Positions 19,674 through 29,999 of a stretch of 64,000 bases of DNA are shown in pieces. Origin of the DNA: Tritrichomonas musculus (Eukaryota; Parabasalia; Tritrichomonadida; Tritrichomonadidae). The notes below the pieces were generated by a model, which did no database searches, was not told the DNA's origin, and worked only from the letters and a program-made list of their open reading frames with translations. The stretch covers positions 4,588,001 through 4,652,000 of the forward strand of contig JAPFFF010000010.1 of the NCBI GenBank assembly GCA_039105265.1. The letters are read 5' to 3'. A program made the translations under genes and the position numbers. The stretch's first letter is position 1, and the number at the start of each line of letters is the position of its first letter.

Positions 19674-21014
19674 ATGTGGACGGAAAAAAGCATATCTACC
19701 AATTTAAAAAAATCTGTAATACTTTTATTATTTTTACAAAGTGTACTTGTGCTATATGCAAATTCATTTTTTTTACTTGGGTTCAATGTTAAGTTTTTTT
19801 CTCAAAATATAAGATACACTGCTCAAAAAAACAAATATCTTGATATATCTTCTTTAAAAAATGATATATATATTAATAAAAATAACCGGAAATTTAATTT
19901 CACAGTAATCCCAAATGGAGTAGAGGCCGAACCTACTTTAACATTGATAAATATACCTTCAAATGATTCCGTAAAAAGGATATTAGTGAAGTTAACTCCT
20001 TATAAATGGACTACGCCTTTTGGTTTTCAAGAAAGAGAGATAAATTTATACTGGAATCAACCAGAAAACCATAGAAATTTCTTAACTGCTCAATATTATA
20101 AAATTGAAGATGTATATGGTCTTGTTGAAGTTCATACAAATTCTAAACTAACTAACATAAATAAATGTGGTGGAAACGTAACACATTACATCAACTATGA
20201 AAATGCTATTGTTCCATCAGAGAATCCTAAATATGACGTTGTAGTTGTCCTCCCCCCTTGTTATGACGTTCCCTATTTTCAGCACTTCTTAGATAATGGA
20301 GCTCCCCAGCTTTCTTTGATGCATTTTGCAACAAATTTTGATCCAAAAAAAACTGTTATTTGCTTAAGGAATTGGAATACACCAATGATCCCTTTCCTCC
20401 TCGATCGGTATGGCTTCATGAAAGTAGTTTCTGGTGAAAACGACATTTCAGCAAAAACACTCATCATACCCCGTGTCAGTCCAATGGTGCACCCAATCTT
20501 AACCAAAGATTTCGATGATCGTCTCCATCTCAATCATTCAATGCCTGCTGATCTAGTTATTCTTGTATCAAGGAGTCATGGAGATGGATCAAAATCTTCA
20601 AGAATGATAGAGAATCAGAACGAGTTAGAGGATGTTTTAAAAGAAGAATATAAAGATAAATTCATCGTTTTTCACCCGACAAGTGCGAAACCTGCACAAG
20701 CCGTCTCTCTATTTGAAAGAGCTTGGATGATAATTGGATCTCATGGGGGAGGACTATATCATGCTTTTTGGGCAAGAGAAGGAACTAATGTTGTCGAAAT
20801 CATGCCCGAAACTGAAGATGGAAGATACCACGGGCAACGTGATTTTAAAGCTGGAACTGGCATTGCTCACAGGTGCTTTCATACCAATTCTCGAAATTTA
20901 CAACAATATTTCTTTAGGTATGTAGTTTACTGTGAGAGTAGTAACTATAAAATAAATGCTACCGATTTTATTGAATGGTTAAAAGCAGCTCTAGCGTATT
21001 TTAGAAATCAATAA
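19674..21014 (+). CDS. GT61-family (DUF563) glycosyltransferase, type II membrane protein
   Basis: 446 residues from ATG at 19674. A short cytosolic head is followed by one hydrophobic segment (residues about 15-37, LLLFLQSVLVLYANSFFLLG), a signal anchor for the Golgi/ER. The catalytic region holds YFQHFLDNGAPQLSL, a VILVSR block and the C-terminal motif IGSHGGGLYHAFWAREGTNV with EIMP, the hallmark of GT61/DUF563 enzymes (xylosyl-, arabinosyl- or O-GlcNAc-transferases in other eukaryotes). Several NxS/T sites lie in the luminal part. Likely decorates cell-surface glycoconjugates; donor and acceptor unknown. A shard of a close paralogue lies at 10426-10540. Confidence 0.88.
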   Translation: MWTEKSISTNLKKSVILLLFLQSVLVLYANSFFLLGFNVKFFSQNIRYTAQKNKYLDISSLKNDIYINKNNRKFNFTVIPNGVEAEPTLTLINIPSNDSVKRILVKLTPYKWTTPFGFQEREINLYWNQPENHRNFLTAQYYKIEDVYGLVEVHTNSKLTNINKCGGNVTHYINYENAIVPSENPKYDVVVVLPPCYDVPYFQHFLDNGAPQLSLMHFATNFDPKKTVICLRNWNTPMIPFLLDRYGFMKVVSGENDISAKTLIIPRVSPMVHPILTKDFDDRLHLNHSMPADLVILVSRSHGDGSKSSRMIENQNELEDVLKEEYKDKFIVFHPTSAKPAQAVSLFERAWMIIGSHGGGLYHAFWAREGTNVVEIMPETEDGRYHGQRDFKAGTGIAHRCFHTNSRNLQQYFFRYVVYCESSNYKINATDFIEWLKAALAYFRNQ

Positions 21015-21503
21015 CATTTATTAAATTCATTAAATATTGAATTCTATACAATTCAGGTACATTCATTGAAGTGTAGCTCTATTTTATAGATTTTAATATA
21101 GTTTCATTTCAAGGCAGTAGCTCTATTTTTTCGAATAATGATTTCTTTTGGACAAAATAAAAGAGCAAAATACTTCTATCTTATTTTTTTTTTCTGTTTG
21201 ATGATTCAGAATTTTGATTTATAAATATAATGAATTTACAACGGGCAAAATTAACTGAAACTTGATGTAAACAGAGGGGTCCCTACTAAATATTCGGGGA
21301 CTTTTAGGGACTTAATAGGATTTTATTTAATATTATTATGATTTATTTAATTCTATCAAATTTATTTTAATAAATCAGTGTATATTATCAGATTATATAA
21401 ATATTTATTAAGATATATATAATTACAAATAATATAAAACCCCTTTAAGAGTATAATATGAATACTAATATCTGGATAAATAAGTAGAATATAAATATTA
21501 TAT
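21015..21503. other. AT-rich spacer
   Basis: Contains a GTAGCTCTATTTT phrase twice (near 21073 and 21117) after the GT61 gene. No gene. Confidence 0.45.
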
Positions 21504-22599
21504 TAGAGTACGCCGAAATAGCGTTTTCTTTTTTGAAAAAATTCACAAAGTCAAAAAAGCGCCATATTTTCGGTATACTATTCTTTTTGTATTTTTAATA
21601 ACATTTCCAAATAAAAACTTTGTTTTTGTTGAAAAATTGGTGTTTTTTGAATATTATCATATATTTTACAATAACTAACTTTTTTTCAGAAAAAGTGGAG
21701 AATTACAAAAAACATGATATTTTCGATAAAAAATATTTTTTAAAAAATCAAGTTTCTTCTTTTTTTAGTATTTGAGTTTATTTTGTTAGTAATATTTTTC
21801 TAAAAAAAATAAGTTTTACAAATTTAATAATCCAATGAGGCAAACGATTTTTGTTTCTTTAGAAAAATAAATTTTCCTATTAATCCAACCAATACAGATT
21901 AATGATTTTTATGAACAATAGGCCAAAAAATTACAGGTTGGAAGTTATATTAGTTAGTTGAGGTGGCATATGATAAAAAAATTGGGGAAAAAAAGAAAAT
22001 AGATTTCCCGTTCTTGAATAATTCAATGAATTCAATTATATAAAGTTTATAATTTATTTGATATATATTTTTAAAAATCATTTTGTTAAAGCAGAATATT
22101 GATCATTCCGAAATTAAAATGATATGTTTAAAAAATTAATGACCAATCATAAATATATTCAAAATAAACACAATATTTATTGTAAATTACATTCTTTGGT
22201 ATTTTAAGTAAATAAGAATAAGAATAAGATCATTATGAGTTGAAATTATTTGAATTTTCATTCAATACTGAATTAAATAAATAAAATCGAATTTCATATA
22301 AAAAACTTGGAAAAACTATTTTTTCTAAATCACAAACATTTATTGAAAAAAATAGTTTTTTTTGAAAAACAAATTTTTCTGAAAAAAAATTTTTTTTGAA
22401 TAAAAACAATTACCTATCGAATTTTTTGATTATTTAGAAAAACTCACGTTGAACAAAAAGGAAGAGTTATTTCATACAGTTTTATTTTTCTTTATTTAAC
22501 AAGTTTGAATATAAAAAACTTATTTTCTTTGGAATAACTTATGCTTTTTCATTATTGATACTTTTTTCAAATAACAATTCACTATTTCGGCGTACTCTA
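21504..22599. mobile_element. Non-autonomous inverted-repeat element, about 1.1 kb
   Basis: AGAGTACGCCGAAATAG at 21505-21521 is repeated perfectly inverted at 22582-22598; one more base (T/A) matches on the outside and the flanks are TA-rich, compatible with a TA target. Just inside the left end a further inverted partner, CGCCATATTTTCGGTATAC (21574-21592), can pair with the terminal repeat. The interior is AT-rich and non-coding. It does not share TIR sequence with the pogo element, so a different transposase would be needed. Confidence 0.65.
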
Positions 22600-24046
22600 T
22601 TATATAATTAATGATTATGATTTTTTCTAACCTAAAATATTATGTTATTAAATAAAAAACAATTTTTCTTTGTTGAATATTTATAAAAAAATAATTGAAT
22701 AAATATTTGCTTTTTTGAATAAATAAAAAAAAGGAATTATTTGAAATAAACTTGTCGTTTCTATGAGTTTTATCAAATTTTTCTTCTCAAAAAAATCTAC
22801 AATTGAAAAATTGAATGCATTTACAAATATTAGAATATCATTTTTCTAAAATGAAAACAGTGATGGCAGAAGATAAATACATATATAATAATAATATTTT
22901 TAATAACGAATTGACCAATAATAAAAGAAAGTATTTGGTCTTATATGTTTGTTAAAACAGTAAAGAAACAATTCCAACTAGTAATGTTTCAAAAGGAAAT
23001 AAATATTTTAATTGATAAAAAAAATTTTATTTTGCAAAAATCGTATATCTTCATCTATATAAAATAAAGGATTTATATCTGATTGAATGAAAATGATCAT
23101 CGTCTTTAAAAAAGTTAGTGATATTGAATTCAGGTCTTTAAAAATGTGTGGGTAGACTTTTTCTAAATTGAATGAATTTTTTTGAAATTAATTTGAATTT
23201 CAATGTGCCTTCTGAAATTAAATTGAATTTTTTGAGAGGTTTTCGCCAACTAGGTGTTTCTCATGCAGTGAAGAAAATTAAAGCTTTCCATTTATAAAAT
23301 AATATTTTCTTTAGAATAATGTTTCTAAATATTATTTTCTTTTTTGATTATAAAAAAATCTATTCATATTTTTAATTTTGGAATTTTAGGTTTTTCATTG
23401 AATAAATAACAAAATTTTTGGAAAACCCAATGTTATATAGAATTTAAAAATCAATTTTTTTATAAAAATCCAGTTTATCATATAGGCTACTTGATACTAA
23501 ATAATGTCATCGTAAGTTTTTTTTGAATGAAAATTAATAATAAATATTAATTTTGGGTAAAACATATTCATATATATTATTGTACAATATCTTAATTATA
23601 TAAAAATAATATTTTCATTTATTTTTAAGAGTTTGGAATAATTAATACTTTTCTCCATTTTTCAACAATAAAATTTATAGAGTTTAAATTAGATCAATAT
23701 ATTTGTTTTATACGTAAAATAAAATATGTTAGCTGTATAAAAACAAACAAAACTGATTTAATTGATGAGTTTAATTAAGAAAATGGTTACAATATTTTGT
23801 ATTGAATTGTGATGAGATTGGCACTAGCTTTTTCAACATAATCCAGGCTATCAAATATACATACTTCATAAATTAATATAGTCCGATCCTGCTATAATTG
23901 GAACCTACAATTTTTAGAAAATCGACTTGGAAATATTATTTATAATATTTGAAATATTATAAAAAAATGAATTTGCAAATAATTACAATCTAATATCGTA
24001 TAATTATTATAATAAAAATATTAGAAATTTATATTAAAAATCATGA

Positions 24047-24220
24047 GATATATTAAGATACTATATTCAATTATTCATATCATTAAGTTTAATACATTTA
24101 TCTTTAAATACATTTTTCTTTAAATTGTGGTGTGATATATTAAGATACTATATTCTATTTAATCTTAAATGTATTTATATTAAAAATCATGAGATATATT
24201 AAGATACTATATTCAATTTT
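24047..24220. repeat. Three copies of a 22-bp AT-rich phrase
   Basis: GATATATTAAGATACTATAT at 24047, 24134 and 24193; the first and third are preceded by the same AAAAATCATGA. Irregular spacing of 87 and 59 bases. Confidence 0.7.
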
Positions 24221-24606
24221 TTTAATATAGAATTGTTTAAATATCAATATATCCAGAAGTTATTTCAATAAAATAAAAATAGATTGTAGAAAAAACAAAA
24301 TTATAATTTTATGGAAAATGATGATAATATAAGCAAATGTGATCATGCAATTTTTTATTTATTTGTATGAAAAAATACTATAAAATCAAATTTTTAATAT
24401 AGACATTCATATAAAAGTTATCTATTATAAATATAAGTTTTTTTATAGCGCCTTGAAATTTTATTATAAAGGTCTCGGAAAAAATTGTCTACCTTCCTAT
24501 AGAAGCTTTATTAAAAAAAAGAGATTGTGACTTGAAAATCTCATATTTGTCGCTCTATTATGATACATATTAATTGGCTATTTTTAATTTAAAATTTATT
24601 GATTAG

Positions 24607-24640
24607 TTTTTTTTTTTTTTTTACGAGCATCGTATACACT
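24607..24640. repeat. Possible truncated type B structured repeat
   Basis: A 16-T run is followed directly by ACGA-GCA-TCGT and ATACACT. The two longer type B repeats show the same order: T-run, stem, then ATATACT. This copy would keep only the stem and tail. It may be chance. Confidence 0.3.
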
Positions 24641-25302
24641 CTCATTATAATAAAATTGAATATAAATGAGGAATATGAAATATGAGGTTTGATATTGAGT
24701 ATTTAATTTGATATTTCTAAAACATTGTTTTCCTTTTACGCATTATTATATTTATTTGAATTTGCTATAATTATTAATTAATTTTAACATAAAGCTGTGT
24801 CGGAAATAGATATGATTTTTTTGGAAATAAAATAGCATAATTTGAATGGCTTATAAAACTTAGTAGCTAACCATACTCAATAATGCTATTTGAGATGAGT
24901 ATGAGCGAAAATGATGTTATCTGAATTGTGCTCTTGCCTGGCTTCCTCTTCCTCCTCGAAAATGATGTCATTGTTGCTTAATTTTTATTAGAAAAAAAAA
25001 AAAAAACTGATGATTTAACTCAGAAAATTGTGCTCCTTTCTTGCTCTGATAAGATCAGTTTTAAAAATTATTAAAATGGTGACATATTGGGCCCTTAATA
25101 AAAAACTTTTTTTAAAATATAATAAAAAAAATCTCTCTGTCAGATTCAACTTCTTTGTGAGTAAAAAGAATAATCCGGCTTTATAATTTCAATAATCAAA
25201 TATTGAATGACTACATAGATCTGCAAATAGTCCTTTAATCAAGAAAAATAGAAAAACTATGTAGTCCTTCAAAACAAACTGTTTTACAATTTCTATAGTT
25301 CA

Positions 25303-25339
25303 ATGACTTCATTTTCAAAAAAGTCTCAAATAAAACCAA

Positions 25340-25374
<35 letters not shown>

Positions 25375-25509
25375 AAAAAAAATAATAAAAATAAAAAAGC
25401 AAGAAAGCAAGAAACTAATAAAACAATAAGTAATCAAAATGAACAAGAAGATTACCAGTATGAATATGATTACGATGAAACAGATCCAAAAACAGAATAT
25501 GAAGATTAA
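25303..25509 (+). CDS. Small lysine-rich/acidic hypothetical protein
   Basis: 68 residues from ATG 25303. A poly-A tract gives a lysine run, followed by KKNNKNKKARKQ and an acidic tyrosine-rich tail (YQYEYDYDETDPK). The composition after the homopolymer is not what random AT-rich DNA gives, but there is no domain. It may be a remnant. Confidence 0.3.
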
Positions 25510-25553
25510 GAAATTGAATACAGATATAAAGATAAATGCTTAGAGAAAAAATA

Positions 25554-25814
25554 TCAAATATTTTTACACATGAGATTGCTTCCTTGATTATAATCAAAGG
25601 AGATATTCACTTCTTTTGAATGATCACCTTCATTTGCAATCCATTTCAAAAGATTTTCATCATTACAATGACTTTTTGGGATTGCAAGAGATATAATAAA
25701 TGCGATAAAACGACTTGTTTCATATCGATTACCATTAATAATAAATGTAAAATCTTTAGCATACTTTTGAAATGGAACATCTCTAAAATTAGAAGAACTG
25801 AACGAAAATTCCAT
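25554..25814 (-). pseudogene. Fragment of a BTB-like domain protein
   Basis: 86 residues from ATG 25814. The phrase KDFTFIINGNRYETSRFIAFIISLAI is the start of the BTB-like N-terminal domain common in trichomonad LRR proteins (FTFIVNG..Y..S...A..ISP.I). The frame ends after IANEGDHSKEVNISFDY..., long before the usual repeats. The rest of the gene is missing; it abuts the amylosucrase-like gene at 25900. Confidence 0.55.
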
Positions 25815-25899
25815 TGATTACTTTTTATGCCAATATTTTTTTCATAGAAAATTGATTGAAAAATATCGATTAGATTTTTTTTTTTTTCAAAATAAAATT

Positions 25900-28368
25900 T
25901 TATTTATTATATTCTGTAATTGGCTCAAGCCAAAGAGAGCCATATCCTTTTATATTAAATTCATTAACTTGCTCAAAAAGTTGTCCAGTTATCATATCTC
26001 TGAATCTTCCGATCACATCACTCTTCGGAATGCAGATATGCTTCTGGTACTTACAAAAGTTAAAAATGAAAAGGAGATAATCGTTGTTATCATTTCGGAT
26101 CCTTTTAAAAATGAGGATTCCTTCATCAACCTCGTATTTTTTATTTTTTTCATTTTCATCTTTCTTATCGTCAAAGTACTGATTTTGAGAGAAAGATCTA
26201 ATGAAGACTGTTTTTATATTTTCAGTGAAGAAAGGGCAATTCAACCTTGCTTTTATTATTGCCTTAATTCCGTGAAATATTCTATATTGGTAAGAATCTT
26301 TGTCATTCTCAAGCACCTTTGTGTTCTCCCAATTAAAAACGCCGCGAAGCAAATAACGAGAGTCGTTGTTCATGCAAGGATCAAGGACAGCACAATAGTC
26401 ATTCATTTTACCCAATTCATCTCCATAATAAATGAAGAATAAAGAAGGCATTGATGCCGACACGGAGTGAAGAAGAAGAATCCTGTTGATTGATTCTTGA
26501 ATATTTTGTTGAACGTTTTTGAGCTTGTTCGTCAATTTGTATGTTTCTTTCTTTTTTAGTTTGTTCTTGATAATTCTTTCTTCTTCAAGATACATTTCAA
26601 GTCCAAGAAGAGAAGCTGTTCTTCCACATGTTCGTCCTTTTCCAGTAATAAGTTCTTCACCAAACGAAACTCCTCTTGAAAAAGAGCCCGGAATTGCACC
26701 TCTGTAGTAGTCATTCAAATAACGATACAAGCTAATTATGTCTCCTTGAAATCCATCAGAATTACACAGTCCTTTTCCAAGAAAACTGTTTGATTCAACG
26801 TCAAATCCAAGACCCCAGTTTATGTCATCGTGTGATTGAACTCGTGTGAAGTAGGCACTGCCAGCAAAACGGTTACACATCGCATTGATTGAGAAGGCAA
26901 TGGATCGAACATCACAAAGTGCCAACGATGCCCAAAGACGAGAAACAAAACCTGAGTTCAAGTGGATGTTTCCTATTTCAATTGATTCATCGAAATCAAT
27001 ATAATCTTCCTCTTCTTCCACATCGTTGTACCAAATGGTCCTTGACTCGCTTCTTTTGATTGTTCCTTCATGGGCATCAGCAGTAATGACGCCTGATTCG
27101 GTAATTACAAATTCTTTTTCGTTTTCACTTTCACTTTCATCATTCAACCATTCATAAGCATTTTTATCTTTAGCACAGCAATCTTTTTGATCACTTTTTC
27201 CAATATGATCATTGCTTATATTGTTTTTCTCATTGTTTTGATCTATGTTTAAATCAATATTTTTAATGTTGTTTACTGTTTGACTTTTCTCTTTTCCATC
27301 AACTTTGTTTGTCATTTTGTCTTCATTTGTGTCACTGCTTTCGCACATTTTTTCATCAAGTTTTACGCCTGTTTCATCAAGTTTTATGCTTGTCTCTTCA
27401 GAATCCCTTTTCTTGTGCCTTTTTAGATCAAGCCACACAGCAACACCAGGACAGACAATCTGCATTGCCGAGAAAATGAGGTAGTTAATCACGTATGTTT
27501 GTTTGAGCATTCTGCAAGAAGTGCCAGGCTTCTTCCACATGTTTGGTGTTCCATTAAACAGCAGCATGTCAACTCCAAGGTTCATCAGAAAGAGCACATT
27601 CGATAAAGTCTCCTGGAAGACGATAGGATTTCTGAAGTTTACATCCCATTGAAATGGATAAAAAGTCGTCATGACAATCTTCTGGCATTCAGGAACGTAA
27701 GTAAAATTGTCAGGTGCAATGTCTCCAAAAAAGTGCCCCATTGTTCCATACGAATCAAACTTGTTTGGAATGTGCCAGCTATCGAAGAAATAGTAACGGT
27801 TTTGGTATTCAATTTCGCCTTTTTTTGCCCTTTTCGCCCATTCGTGCTCGTCTGAGGTGTGGTGGATTATGAAGTTCATGCAGAGGCACATGTTCTTGTT
27901 GTGAAGGGTCGTGATGAGATGCTGTAAATCTTCTATCGTTCCGAGATCTGGTCGCACTTTTCGGTAATCTGAGACTGCAAAACCGCCATCACTTTTGCCG
28001 GGTGGAGAATCGAGGAATGGAAGAGAATATACAAACTTGACGCCTAATTCTTGTAAATAGTCGAGTTTTGTCTCAATTCCGCGTAGATTGCCTGCAAACT
28101 TATCTGCATATATTTGGATTCCAATGCTATCGTTTTTGCAAAACCATTTTGGGTCTTGTAAACGTTTATTATCGAGTTGTTTTAATGAATCTGAGCGATT
28201 TTTGTAGAAAGAAAAAATCATATCGAGAAATTGATTAAACATATCTTCATTGTGATATATTGAATTGTAAAGATAATACATTTCTTCATATTTTGCTGAG
28301 AGACGGGATTGAAAAATTTCATCTTTAAAATCTTTTAAAGGAGGTGCCCTTGGCTTTGAATTGCTCAT
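25900..28368 (-). CDS. Amylosucrase-like GH13 protein with degenerate catalytic residues
   Basis: 822 residues from ATG 28368. The fold signature of amylosucrase (GH13_4) is clear: YADKFAGNLRGIETKLDYL, LGVKFVYSLPFLDSPPGKSD, GGFAVSDYRKVRPDLGTIED, HHTSDEHEWAKRA, RYYFFDS, and later SHDDINWG. But the nucleophile motif RMDAV reads LFNGT (N272 for the Asp, L270 for the Arg), the acid/base region after PGV reads WLDLK with D314 in place of Glu, and the usual FNHTSDEH reads IHHTSDEH. Only the third acid (HDD) remains. A 150-residue acidic, Asn/Lys-rich insertion (about 320-480) splits the barrel. The frame is long and clean, so I infer a conserved pseudoenzyme, perhaps a sugar-binding or regulatory protein. 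Amylosucrases are otherwise mainly bacterial, so ancient transfer is possible. Confidence 0.85.
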   Translation of the reverse strand: MSNSKPRAPPLKDFKDEIFQSRLSAKYEEMYYLYNSIYHNEDMFNQFLDMIFSFYKNRSDSLKQLDNKRLQDPKWFCKNDSIGIQIYADKFAGNLRGIETKLDYLQELGVKFVYSLPFLDSPPGKSDGGFAVSDYRKVRPDLGTIEDLQHLITTLHNKNMCLCMNFIIHHTSDEHEWAKRAKKGEIEYQNRYYFFDSWHIPNKFDSYGTMGHFFGDIAPDNFTYVPECQKIVMTTFYPFQWDVNFRNPIVFQETLSNVLFLMNLGVDMLLFNGTPNMWKKPGTSCRMLKQTYVINYLIFSAMQIVCPGVAVWLDLKRHKKRDSEETSIKLDETGVKLDEKMCESSDTNEDKMTNKVDGKEKSQTVNNIKNIDLNIDQNNEKNNISNDHIGKSDQKDCCAKDKNAYEWLNDESESENEKEFVITESGVITADAHEGTIKRSESRTIWYNDVEEEEDYIDFDESIEIGNIHLNSGFVSRLWASLALCDVRSIAFSINAMCNRFAGSAYFTRVQSHDDINWGLGFDVESNSFLGKGLCNSDGFQGDIISLYRYLNDYYRGAIPGSFSRGVSFGEELITGKGRTCGRTASLLGLEMYLEEERIIKNKLKKKETYKLTNKLKNVQQNIQESINRILLLHSVSASMPSLFFIYYGDELGKMNDYCAVLDPCMNNDSRYLLRGVFNWENTKVLENDKDSYQYRIFHGIKAIIKARLNCPFFTENIKTVFIRSFSQNQYFDDKKDENEKNKKYEVDEGILIFKRIRNDNNDYLLFIFNFCKYQKHICIPKSDVIGRFRDMITGQLFEQVNEFNIKGYGSLWLEPITEYNK

Positions 28369-28986
28369 TTAATTTGAATTGATTTTAAATTGAATTTGTT
28401 AAATCCACTTAATTATCTCAAAAAGTTCTGCTCTCACATTTTTCAATTCAGAAATTTTACGATATCATAGTTGAAATTAAATGATCATTTATTCAAACTC
28501 ATATTTTTAATTATTCTTTTAAAAATATAAATAAAATATGTAATACATATATTATCATTGTTTGCCAGAATGGTACTCCAAATCAATTGATTCTATTATT
28601 ATTTCATTACTTATTAAATCATTAAATAAAAATAATCATTAATTGTATCATTTTAAAGTGCTTGTTTAATATCTCAAAATGGCTAGATTACTAGCATTAT
28701 TTAAATTTTTTCATGTATAATAATATCATATTCATTCGATTTTTTATTTTACTTAGAATGTAATATGCAAGGTATTATTATGTTAGCTCTGATGTTGATT
28801 TCTTAATTAATATAAAAAAATTGAAAATATGATTAAGGACCGTTTTAGGATTGTAAAAAACTGATACCAAATTGTTAGCATGCTTTATGCTTCTATGATT
28901 GTGAAAGAATCTAATTGACTAATTTTTATTTTGGGCTGAAATAATACTTGAAAAAAAACATTTTTATTCAAAAAGTTCAAGTAAAT
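28369..28986. other. AT-rich intergenic region
   Basis: TCAATTCAAATT lies 6-17 bases before the start of the GH13 gene and may hold its initiator. Otherwise nothing seen. Confidence 0.45.
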
Positions 28987-29328
28987 ATGCGATTATGTTT
29001 ACCTAGTTATCCCAAATTAAAAAATCTTGACGAAATCGAAGAATGGAGATCAAAAATTGGCAACTTTTGTATGGAAGAATATTGAAAATGTGATCAAAAA
29101 TATTATGATATCGAGGAAGTTGGAAGACGATTTTTGGATCCAATTTTTCTAGATGATGGAACTTTTCCTTTATTGAATGATGGAGGGCCAGAACTATATG
29201 AATAGCTTGAAGGAATATATATAATAGATGTTTTTAACGATATTTGGGATGACATGAATAGAATTTGTTCAATAGAATTCATGAAATCAATGAGGACAGA
29301 GTTTTTTTTAGAGAATGAATACAAATGA
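28987..29328 (+). pseudogene. Unidentified small gene interrupted only by in-frame stops
   Basis: From ATG 28987 one frame of 114 codons reads with good protein character: RLCLPSYPKLKNLDEIEEW, then EEVGRRFLDPIFLDDGTF and DVFNDIWDDMNRICSIEF. It is broken only by a TGA after EEY and a TAG after ELYE, and ends in TGA. No frameshift is needed. The family is not recognised. Probably a small decayed host gene or captured fragment. Confidence 0.5.
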
Positions 29329-29999
29329 CAATAAAACACAAATATGTATTTCAAAATGCTGTTTTATTCTCTGTGCCAAAATCGCAGATCTAGAAAAAGA
29401 GTTTGAAAAAGAAAGTTCTAAATCGTCATAAAAATTAAAAATATTATAAAAATTAATTTTTATCGAATTAATCCAATAGAAATGAGTTGATGAGATTTAT
29501 TAACTCTAGGCCTTATTTTTTTTACATCACAAATACTATAAACGTCTTTTTAACGTATTTTTTCATAAAATAACGATTTTTTGATTTGTAGTATCAATGA
29601 AACTTTTTGAATACGAATAAATTTTTTAAATTTTATGAATCAAAAATAATATTATTTAATTTGAAAAACATTTTACTATTTTATCTTTTTTTTTTAAATT
29701 ATTTAAAACATTTTTAATATAAAAAAATAATTGTAGATCAAGATAAAAATAAAAAACTAATATCGAGAAAATAACGTATTTACAATTGTAATTACAATTG
29801 TAATTTTTAAACGGACAAGTTGTATACAATTGTAAATACAAAAACCAAGGCTTAATTAACTCCCTAAAAAAAGTTTTTCTTTGCCTTATTTATAATAATT
29901 AATTAGAGTTTCATATATCCTTTATACTATTTATATTGTTATTTTAAATATATATTAATGTATTGTGATATTATGATATATATTTAAATTTACGTTTTG
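29329..29999. other. AT-rich intergenic region with ACAATTGT palindromes
   Basis: Between 29768 and 29840 the palindrome-like ACAATTGTAA occurs three times. No gene. Confidence 0.5.

Larger units (their letters stand above)
22600..25302. other. Long AT-rich intergenic region
   Basis: About 2.7 kb without a supportable gene. Holds three copies of GATATATTAAGATACTATATTC (24047, 24134 and 24193), a T-run with a short type-B-like stem at 24607-24640, and a GC-richer patch near 24930-24975. Otherwise simple AT-rich DNA. Confidence 0.5.
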
